DNA of 30,744 nucleotides from an uncultured Clostridia bacterium (lineage in GTDB: Bacteria > Bacillota > Clostridia > Oscillospirales > Ruminococcaceae), in contig CANQOJ010000004.1 of the NCBI GenBank assembly GCA_947625455.1, positions 1-30,744 of the forward strand, in the 5' to 3' direction. Made by a program: the position numbers and the translations under genes. Positions 24,935-30,744 of this stretch are shown in pieces. The notes beneath the pieces were generated by a model. That model ran no database searches. It was given only the letters and a program-made list of their open reading frames with translations, and was not told where the DNA came from. The stretch's first letter is position 1; each line of letters starts with the position of its first letter.

Positions 24935-25037
24935 AGGCTGTCGAGAAAGCCCCATATGCTAGAAAGCGTTACAGCAACTAGCCTTTGTGGCTGTCGCTGT
25001 AACGCTGACGACGCAGATGGGGCTTTATCGACAGCCT
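24935..25037. repeat. 103-bp palindromic element upstream of lspA
   Basis: Outer arms AGGCTGTCGAGAAAGCCCCAT (24935-24955) and its inverse (25017-25037) match over 21 positions with one difference. An inner pair, AGCGTTACAGC (24965-24975) and GCTGTAACGCT (24996-25006), is perfect. It ends 23 nt before the lspA start. Read as protein it would give a spurious Cys-rich extension of LspA. It looks like an inserted palindromic repeat or a large structured leader. Confidence 0.8.
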
Positions 25038-25060
25038 GTCAGAACGAAAAGAGGAGCAAA

Positions 25061-25564
25061 TTGCAGTATATCTGGCTTTTGATCGCCGCGGCTCTGGTAG
25101 GATTTGACAGAGTAACTAAATATATAGTAACGTCAAATATGGAGTTGAAACAGACAATAAACCTCATCAAAATCGGCGATACCGAGGTACTGAATTTCTA
25201 TTACTGCCTGAACGACGGCGCGGCGTTCAGCAGGTTCAGCGGACAGCGCTGGATTTTGATTGCCGTAACATCGGTCGTTATAATAGGTTTTTTGTATGCC
25301 TTGCTGGCAAAGCGGTTCAAAAAACCCGCGCAGGTTGCGGCTGCTGCGCTTATCATAAGCGGCGGCATCGGAAACCTTATCGACAGGATTTTTAACGACG
25401 GTCTGGTGGTTGATTTCATTGACTTCAGACTTATAAACTTCCCGATTTTCAATGTCGCGGACATCTGCGCTGTCGTTGGCGCGGCGCTTCTGGCGCTGAC
25501 TGTTATTGTCGGAGAAATAAAGGATATCCGCGCAAAAAAAGATGAAAACAATGGAAAGGTTTGA
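25061..25564 (+). CDS. lspA: Lipoprotein signal peptidase (signal peptidase II)
   Basis: Membrane aspartyl protease that removes signal peptides from prolipoproteins, 167 aa. The TTG at 25061 is preferred as start: GAGGAG (25051-25056) lies 4 nt upstream, and the open frame further left runs through a palindromic element. Four membrane segments lie near residues 3-16, 65-84, 89-107 and 132-155. Signature motifs are NDGAAFS (51-57), GNLIDR (104-109) and FNVAD (130-134). D108 and D134 are the likely catalytic pair. Its last 23 bp overlap the next gene. Confidence 0.95.
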   Translation: MQYIWLLIAAALVGFDRVTKYIVTSNMELKQTINLIKIGDTEVLNFYYCLNDGAAFSRFSGQRWILIAVTSVVIIGFLYALLAKRFKKPAQVAAAALIISGGIGNLIDRIFNDGLVVDFIDFRLINFPIFNVADICAVVGAALLALTVIVGEIKDIRAKKDENNGKV

Positions 25565-26447
25565 GTTTTCGGCTGAACACATAGACAGGCTGGATAAGCT
25601 TGTCGCTGAGAACAGCGGACTTTCACGAAGTTTCGCGGTAAAGCTGATTGAAAAAGGTCTTGTGACCGTAAACGGCAAACCAGCAGACAAAAAGTACTGC
25701 GCAAAGGTCGGCGAAGTTGTCGCGGTTGAAATTCCCGACGCGCAAGAAGTGCAGATAATGCCCGAAAACATTCCGCTCGACATTGTCTATGAGGACAGCG
25801 ACCTGCTTGTCGTAAACAAACCTAAAGGCATGGTAGTTCACCCTGCCGCGGGGCATTATACGGGCACGCTTGTAAACGCGCTTATGTTTCACTGCGGCGA
25901 CAGTCTGTCGGGGATAAATGGAGAAATCCGCCCCGGAATTGTCCATAGGATTGACAAGGACACGAGCGGACTGCTGATGGTGGCGAAAAATGATTTCGCG
26001 CATATAGGCTTGTCCGAACAGATAAAAGAACATTCGTTCACGAGGGAATATCAGACGGTGGTCTGCGGCTGTATTAAGGACAACGGCACCGTAAACGCGC
26101 CTATCGGACGGCATAAGACCGACAGGAAGAAAATGTGCGTGACGGCTGAAAACTCGCGGGAAGCGATTACGCATTACCGAGTGATAAAAAACTTCGCGGG
26201 GTACACTCATCTTGTTGTGAACTTGGAAACAGGCAGGACGCACCAGATTCGCGTTCATCTTTCGTATATCGGGCACCCCGTTGCGGGAGACGAGGTATAC
26301 GGAAACGGAAAGCCGAAGTGGCTTTGCGGGCAGTGCCTGCACGCGCAGAAAGTCGCCTTTGTTCACCCAAGAACAGGCAGGTATATGGAGTTTTCGAGTG
26401 AACTGCCAGAGTATTTCGTAAAATTTCTCAGGGAAATAGATAAATAA
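25542..26447 (+). CDS. rluD: RluD-type 23S rRNA pseudouridine synthase
   Basis: 301 aa. The S4 RNA-binding domain lies at about 14-75 (RLDKLVAENSGLSRSFAVKLIEKGLVTVNG). The catalytic domain has VVNKPKGMVVHPAAG, then HRIDKDTSGLLMVAK with catalytic D138, and GRTHQIRVHL with GDEVYG. This set defines the RluA/C/D family. RluC and RluD types are hard to separate by eye, and position after lspA matches ylyB in Bacillus, which is RluD-like. The start overlaps the end of lspA. An ATG 9 bp further on is possible, since neither has a strong ribosome site. Confidence 0.93.
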   Translation: MKTMERFEFSAEHIDRLDKLVAENSGLSRSFAVKLIEKGLVTVNGKPADKKYCAKVGEVVAVEIPDAQEVQIMPENIPLDIVYEDSDLLVVNKPKGMVVHPAAGHYTGTLVNALMFHCGDSLSGINGEIRPGIVHRIDKDTSGLLMVAKNDFAHIGLSEQIKEHSFTREYQTVVCGCIKDNGTVNAPIGRHKTDRKKMCVTAENSREAITHYRVIKNFAGYTHLVVNLETGRTHQIRVHLSYIGHPVAGDEVYGNGKPKWLCGQCLHAQKVAFVHPRTGRYMEFSSELPEYFVKFLREIDK

Positions 26448-27247
26448 TGGATTTCAATAACGTTATTTTCGTCAGCGACCTTGACGGCACGTTGCTTACA
26501 GACGACAAACGCCTGCTGGAATGTGACCTTAAGGCAATAGAGCGTTTTAAAAACGGCGGCGGGATATTCGCTGCCGCAACAGGGCGCGGTTATGCAATGG
26601 CAAAGCGGGTTGTTGAACTTATCACAAACGCCCCGTCGGTTATATTCAACGGCGCGGCGGTCTATGATTTCGGCAAAAACAGGTTTTTGTGGCGCAGCGA
26701 GATAGACGGGCGCGCATATGAATATGTTGACAAAATAGGACAGGTGTTCCCGAACATAGGCGCGGAGGTTCTGTGCGAACAGACGGTTTATGTGCCTTAC
26801 CTCAACGAAACGGAAAAAACTCACCTTGAATGGGAACAGGTGAACGCCGATTACCGCAAAACCTCGGAAATTCCTAAAAGCGGGTGGCTGAAGTTCCTTT
26901 TTACGGGTGAACCCGAACTTATTGATAAAGTTGAAAGCTATGTGCAAAACGGCGATTTCGGCGGGGTGAACTGGGTTCGCTCGGGACCGCTGTTTTTCGA
27001 GTGCCTGCCGAAAGGCGTTGACAAGTGGTCGGGATTTCAAAGGCTGATAAAGCTTATGAATGCCGAAAACCGCTTTACGGTCGCAGCGGGCGACTATAAA
27101 AATGACGCGGCGATGATTGAAAACGCTGATTTAGGCTGCGCGCCGAATAACGCGATCGACTGCGTCAAAGACAAGGCGGACTTGGTCGTGTGCGACAACA
27201 ACAGCGGTTCGATAAGCGAGATAGTTGAATACATAGAGCGATTGTAA
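26447..27247 (+). CDS. Cof-type HAD-IIB phosphatase
   Basis: 266 aa. Motif I is VSDLDGTLL with nucleophile D11 and acid/base D13. The motif II Ser/Thr is in FAAATGRGY, and motif IV is AAGDYKNDAAMIENADLGCAPNNA. A C2 cap (about 85-190) lies between. These are features of the Cof/YidA family, which hydrolyses sugar phosphates and related metabolites. The substrate cannot be told from sequence. The ATG shares its A with the TAA stop of the preceding gene (TAATG), so translation is coupled. Confidence 0.92.
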   Translation: MDFNNVIFVSDLDGTLLTDDKRLLECDLKAIERFKNGGGIFAAATGRGYAMAKRVVELITNAPSVIFNGAAVYDFGKNRFLWRSEIDGRAYEYVDKIGQVFPNIGAEVLCEQTVYVPYLNETEKTHLEWEQVNADYRKTSEIPKSGWLKFLFTGEPELIDKVESYVQNGDFGGVNWVRSGPLFFECLPKGVDKWSGFQRLIKLMNAENRFTVAAGDYKNDAAMIENADLGCAPNNAIDCVKDKADLVVCDNNSGSISEIVEYIERL

Positions 27248-27293
27248 TGCTCTTAATCGGATAAATAAATTGTGTGTATAATGGAGGAAAGTT

Positions 27294-28145
27294 ATGGACG
27301 AAAAACTTGTAAGGGAGCTTGAAATTGACGCCGCAAAAGTCAGAATAGGCATCATAGAGGGAGTATATAACGCAAAGTGCGGACACCCCGGCGGCGCGCT
27401 GTCAATAGCGGACGTTCTTACTTATATGTACAAGCACCGCCTTAATGTTGATCCCAAAAATCCAAACGACGCTTCGCGCGACAGAGTTGTGCTTTCCAAA
27501 GGACATTCCGCGCCAGCATTGTACGCAGTCCTTGCGCTCAGAGGATTTTTCCCGTTTGAGGAACTAAAAACGCTTAGACAAAGCGGTTCAATGCTTCAGG
27601 GACACCCCGACAGGAACAAAACTCCGGGAGTTGACGCAAGCACGGGTTCACTCGGTCAGGGCATTTCGCAGGCTTGCGGAATGGCGCTTGCGGGGAAGAT
27701 TTCGTGCGACAGCTACAAGGTGTACACAATTTTAGGCGACGGCGAACTTGAAGAGGGCATGGTATGGGAAGCGGCAATGTTCGCGTCTCACTATCAGCTT
27801 GATAACCTCGTCGCAATCGTTGACAACAACGGCTTGCAGATTGACGGCAAGATAAGCGAAGTCATGTCGCCGTATCCTATTGAAGAAAAATTCGAGGCAT
27901 TCGGCTGGAATGCGATAACGATAAGCGGTCACGACTTCTCGCAGATTGAAAAGGCGTTTGACGCGGCGGAGAGAGTTGTCGGAAAACCTACGGTCATTAT
28001 ATTGAAAACAACCAAGGGCAAGGGCGTTGATTATATGGAAAACGCCGTAGAATGGCACGGAAAAGCGCCGGGCGATGAAGATTATCAGCGCGCGGCAAAA
28101 CAGCTTAAAGAACATCTTGCCGAACTTGAAAGGGGCGTAAAATAA
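27294..28145 (+). CDS. tkt: Transketolase, N-terminal subunit
   Basis: 283 aa with GGAGG upstream of the ATG. This is the thiamine-diphosphate domain of transketolase as a separate protein: GHPGGALSIADVLTYMY, SKGHSAPALYAVLALRG, ASTGSLGQGISQACGMAL and the TPP motif GDGELEEGMVWEAAMFA...NN. It transfers two-carbon units in the non-oxidative pentose phosphate pathway. Split transketolases are common in Clostridia and archaea. It overlaps the C-terminal subunit gene by one base, ensuring equal expression. Confidence 0.95.
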   Translation: MDEKLVRELEIDAAKVRIGIIEGVYNAKCGHPGGALSIADVLTYMYKHRLNVDPKNPNDASRDRVVLSKGHSAPALYAVLALRGFFPFEELKTLRQSGSMLQGHPDRNKTPGVDASTGSLGQGISQACGMALAGKISCDSYKVYTILGDGELEEGMVWEAAMFASHYQLDNLVAIVDNNGLQIDGKISEVMSPYPIEEKFEAFGWNAITISGHDFSQIEKAFDAAERVVGKPTVIILKTTKGKGVDYMENAVEWHGKAPGDEDYQRAAKQLKEHLAELERGVK

Positions 28146-29086
28146 TGGCTGAACAGATTAAACGTGCAACCAGAGAGGGCTACGGCGACGGTTTATGCGA
28201 ACTTGCCGAAAAGCGCCCCGATATGATTGTGCTTGACGCAGACTTGTCGGCGGCGACAAAGACTTCTGTGTTTAAGAAAGCATACCCCGACAGACATTTC
28301 AACTGCGGAATTTCCGAGCAGAATATGATGGGCGTTGCTTCGGGCATTGCATCAACGGGCAGACTTGTGTTTGCGAGTTCGTTCGCAATGTTCGCGGCAG
28401 GCAGGGCGTTTGAGGTTATAAGAAACTCCATAGCCTATCCTCAGCTTAACGTAAAGATAGGCGCAACTCACGGCGGTATTTCCGTAGGCGAGGACGGCGC
28501 AACTCATCAGTGCTGTGAAGATGTGGGGATAATGCGTTCACTGCCGAATATGACGGTCATAGTCCCCGCGGATTATGTTGAGGCAAAGGCGGCTGTTCTG
28601 GCAATGGCTGAGTTTGACGGACCGACGTATCTTAGATTTGGCAGACTTGCGGTGCCGATATTCAACGGCGACGACTACAAGTTTGAACTCGGCAAGGGCA
28701 TTATGATGAAAGACGGCAAGGATATAACGATAATTGCAAGCGGACTTATGGTAGCCGAGGCAGTTGAAGCGGCGCAGGCGCTCAAAGAACAGGGAATTGA
28801 CGCAAGAGTTATAAATATCCACACCATTAAGCCCATAGACCGCGATATAATCATAAAAGCGGCAAAGGAAACGGGAAAGATAGTGACAGTCGAGGAACAC
28901 AGCGTTTTAAACGGCTTGGGTTCGGCAGTCGGCGAGGTTGTCCTCGAAGAATGTCCCGTGCCGGTGGTGAAAATCGGAGTTAATGACGTTTACGGTCACA
29001 GCGGACCGGCAAAGGTGCTGTTAAAGGAGTTCGGACTGTGCGCGGAGAATATTGTAAATGTTGTTAAGGCGACAGTTAATAAATAA
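28145..29086 (+). CDS. tkt: Transketolase, C-terminal subunit
   Basis: 313 aa, starting in a TAATG overlap with the N-terminal subunit. It comprises the pyrimidine-binding domain (LDADLSAATKT, FNCGISEQNMMGVASGIA, with the catalytic Glu in SEQN) and the C-terminal regulatory-type domain (DITIIASGLMVAEAVEA, VEEHSVLNGLGSAVGEVV, VYGHSGPAKVLLKEFGL). Together with its partner it makes a complete transketolase. The similar domain of DXS is less likely because the split form and the SEQNMMGVASGIA segment are typical of transketolase pairs. Confidence 0.94.
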   Translation: MAEQIKRATREGYGDGLCELAEKRPDMIVLDADLSAATKTSVFKKAYPDRHFNCGISEQNMMGVASGIASTGRLVFASSFAMFAAGRAFEVIRNSIAYPQLNVKIGATHGGISVGEDGATHQCCEDVGIMRSLPNMTVIVPADYVEAKAAVLAMAEFDGPTYLRFGRLAVPIFNGDDYKFELGKGIMMKDGKDITIIASGLMVAEAVEAAQALKEQGIDARVINIHTIKPIDRDIIIKAAKETGKIVTVEEHSVLNGLGSAVGEVVLEECPVPVVKIGVNDVYGHSGPAKVLLKEFGLCAENIVNVVKATVNK

Positions 29087-29110
29087 GTTGTTTAGACTGT
29101 ATAAAGTTAG

Positions 29111-29144
29111 CAAGGGGAGACCTTTTGAAAAAGGTTTCCCCTTG
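29111..29144. terminator. Hairpin after transketolase genes
   Basis: CAAGGGGAGACCTTTT pairs with AAAAGGTTTCCCCTTG over about 15 bp with a tiny loop. It lies 24 bp after the transketolase stop and is followed by AACTTCTAC, with no clean T-run. It is most likely the end of the transketolase transcript, perhaps helped by a second palindrome just downstream. Confidence 0.6.
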
Positions 29145-29152
29145 AACTTCTA

Positions 29153-29233
29153 CTAGAGTTTGGATTAAAACAAGGTTTAAAAAGGAAATCTTGTTTCGGA
29201 TCAAACTCTAGCTTCTTAATTTCTAGCTTCTAG
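29153..29233. repeat. Palindromic repeat element (copy 2, shorter)
   Basis: CTAGAGTTTG and, further in, AAACAAG (29153-29174) face their inverse copies at 29190-29211. The right end 29208-29233 is identical over 26 bp, inverted, to 5493-5518 at the end of the chemoreceptor gene. The left outer end is degenerate. It lies between the transketolase genes and the promoter of the last gene, and has no coding content. Confidence 0.8.
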
Positions 29234-29256
29234 TTGGTTAAAGTTGATAAAAACTA

Positions 29257-29285
29257 TTGACAATTTATGAATTTTATTGTATAAT
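29257..29285 (+). promoter_or_regulatory. Consensus promoter of the right-edge gene
   Basis: TTGACA (29257-29262) and TATAAT (29280-29285) are separated by 17 bp, a perfect sigma-A consensus. Transcription should begin about 45 nt before the ATG at 29336. It marks the start of a new transcription unit that continues past the window. Confidence 0.9.
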
Positions 29286-29335
29286 CAATATAAGCCGTAG
29301 TTTGCTTGCGGATAATTTTTAAGGAGAAATGTGTT

Positions 29336-30744
29336 ATGGCTGATTTGGTTAGCGAAATGCTCAGTAAATTTACAGAATTGGCTCAGGAGGAAAAAAATAT
29401 CAACGCCGATATCGACAAGGCGCTGAAGGAATATAACGATTATTGCAAGTCGTCCGATAACGATTTGAACAGAAAACTTGAGGAAATCAGAAAGAAAATA
29501 CGCAAGGTTTCCGAACTTATGCAGTATGCAAGAGAACACGCGCAGGACCTTGAAGAAGCTCAAATGCCGTTTGAAACGTCAGAGGGCGCTCTCGAAAGCA
29601 TAAGACAGACCATAAAGCTTGATTCCAAAAACGATCCGAACGCCGAGTCGCTTTATACAAAGGCTTCGGGGCAAAAGTTGTTCTACGAGGCTGAAATGGA
29701 GCGCACCAGAAAGCTGATTGAGGGCAGTAAGGTGCAGGCTAAGCGTCAGTACGACAGCGACGTTGCCGCGCTTGAGGGAAGAAAGGAAAAGCATGACAAG
29801 GACTTAAAGGATTACGTTCTGTCCGAGGATTTCAAGCGTTATCTCCAGTTCCTCTCTTTCGACAAGTCCGCATTCAACAGCCACAGCATTGTAAATTTGA
29901 TTGATAAAAGCAACATCTCTATCGGTCAGAGAAGAATACGCTTTTCTGTTCCAATGGAGGTTGAACAGGAACTTTCCGCTGTTTCCAACGGAGAGTATAA
30001 CCCCGCGTCAAGAACGATAGGCGCGCCGTTTGGCGTTCCCACACGCAAAGGCAGCGTCCTTATGCTCGAATATGACGAGAGAAACAAGGCATACCTTATG
30101 GGCGGCGTTGAAAGATTGCTTCTTAATTTGATAAAGTATTGCGGTCAGGATATAACCGATATGGTTTATTTCGATCCGTCAACCAACAGTCCCGAACCTC
30201 TTGAAATAATGTCGGCATTCGCAAAGGGCAAAAACCCGTTTATTGTCGTTCCGCAGTCGCCGATTGAAGCAAACAGCAAAATGACAGAACTCTACGCGGC
30301 AGTAAAGGAAACCCCAACCCCTAACTGCGTTTCAAGGGTTTTTGTAATCAACGGATTTCCCGAAGAGTTCAGCCCCGAACTTACCGAGAAAGTTGTCGAT
30401 CTGGCAAGAAACGCAGAGCAAAGCGGTTTAATGCTGATACTTATACATAACGGTTCGTTAGAGGACAACGATACTGTTTCGCAATTGCGCAGTATTTCGA
30501 TTACAATCCGCAGCAGAAACGGCGGTTTTTACATTGACAGCACGCGCGAAAGCCTTTTCTGGTATTCAAAACCGTCGGATATTCCCGACGCGGTGCGCAG
30601 GACTTATATTGAACAGCGCCGCGCCGCACCTCAGTCTGCGCCCGTTCAACAACCCGCGCCCGTACAACAACCTCAACCTGCACCCGTACAACAGCCTGCG
30701 CCCGTTCAGCAGCCTCAACCTGCTCCCGTACAGCAACCCGCGCC
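29336..30744 (+). CDS. Large coiled-coil protein, possibly FtsK/SpoIIIE-like, cut by right edge
   Basis: The frame is open for 469 codons to the edge. AAGGAG (29321-29326) lies 9 nt before the ATG. Residues about 15-75 and 110-170 are charged coiled coil. Residues 185-420 form an alpha/beta domain with KGSVLMLEYDERNKAYLMGG, NLIKYCGQDITDMVYFDPS, RVFVINGFPEEFSPEL and SGLMLILIHNG. This arrangement recalls the nucleotide-binding-like region preceding the motor in large FtsK/SpoIIIE-type proteins, but no Walker A is visible here. From residue 435 a 14-residue Pro/Gln repeat (APVQQPAPVQQPQP) begins. It looks like a linker, with any further domain beyond the edge. Family assignment is tentative; the gene itself is certain. 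Confidence 0.75.
   Translation, partial: MADLVSEMLSKFTELAQEEKNINADIDKALKEYNDYCKSSDNDLNRKLEEIRKKIRKVSELMQYAREHAQDLEEAQMPFETSEGALESIRQTIKLDSKNDPNAESLYTKASGQKLFYEAEMERTRKLIEGSKVQAKRQYDSDVAALEGRKEKHDKDLKDYVLSEDFKRYLQFLSFDKSAFNSHSIVNLIDKSNISIGQRRIRFSVPMEVEQELSAVSNGEYNPASRTIGAPFGVPTRKGSVLMLEYDERNKAYLMGGVERLLLNLIKYCGQDITDMVYFDPSTNSPEPLEIMSAFAKGKNPFIVVPQSPIEANSKMTELYAAVKETPTPNCVSRVFVINGFPEEFSPELTEKVVDLARNAEQSGLMLILIHNGSLEDNDTVSQLRSISITIRSRNGGFYIDSTRESLFWYSKPSDIPDAVRRTYIEQRRAAPQSAPVQQPAPVQQPQPAPVQQPAPVQQPQPAPVQQPA

Noticed and set aside
24956..25060. Cys-rich N-terminal extension of LspA
   Set aside because: It is a translation of a palindromic element; GAGGAG points to the TTG at 25061.
25623..26366. 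247-codon minus-strand frame
   Set aside because: It is a shadow of the rluD-type gene, lacking start signals and family motifs.
27277..27282. TATAAT just before the transketolase ribosome site
   Set aside because: No -35 box at suitable spacing, and transcription would start inside or beside the ribosome binding site.

Overview
The window looks like chromosomal DNA from a low-to-middle GC anaerobic Firmicute of class Clostridia, probably of the Ruminococcaceae/Oscillospiraceae type. The grounds are strong AGGAGG-type ribosome binding sites, TTGACA-17-TATAAT promoters, a two-gene transketolase, and gene orders shared with Bacillus and Clostridia: miaB-ymcA-mutS-mutL-miaA-hfq and ylmE-sepF-ylmH-divIVA-ileS-lspA-rluD. 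The genus is not decided by anything I can see.

Region 1 (1-3410) reads leftwards. It holds the first 37 codons of an unrecognised protein cut by the left edge, about 535 bp of hairpins and repeated short motifs, tmRNA (ssrA) with its own consensus promoter, and a pair of FtsX-like ABC permeases with no ATPase beside them. Region 2 (3450-5690) is a divergently transcribed chemoreceptor. Its last codons and stop lie inside a 190-bp near-palindromic repeat element.

Region 3 (5714-17398) is a long rightward gene string behind one clear promoter: prmA, a small membrane protein, recD2, a ComF-type phosphoribosyltransferase, miaB, a YlbF/YmcA-family protein with a Cys-rich tail, mutS, mutL and miaA. 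It joins ribosome methylation, tRNA ms2i6A modification (miaA makes i6A, miaB thiolates it) and mismatch repair with an endonuclease-type MutL. Region 4 (17461-27247) starts at a second promoter with hfq. It continues with a HlyD-like membrane fusion protein, yggS/ylmE, sepF, ylmH, divIVA, ileS, lspA, an rluD-type pseudouridine synthase and a Cof-type HAD phosphatase: the Gram-positive division/septum cluster plus isoleucyl-tRNA synthetase and signal peptidase II.

Region 5 (27294-29086) is a translationally coupled split transketolase. Region 6 (29111-30744) has a hairpin, a second copy of the repeat element with a 26-bp exact match to the first, a consensus promoter, and the first 469 codons of a large protein running off the right edge. 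That protein has coiled coils, a domain I tentatively relate to large FtsK/SpoIIIE-type ATPases, and a Pro/Gln repeat linker.

Most of the window is housekeeping DNA. The least explained parts are the two repeat-element copies, similar hairpins placed 21-24 nt upstream of the mutS, mutL and lspA start codons, the hairpin-rich stretch beside tmRNA, and the unfinished protein at the right edge. Several start codons chosen here differ from the longest possible reading frame because a ribosome binding site decides them.
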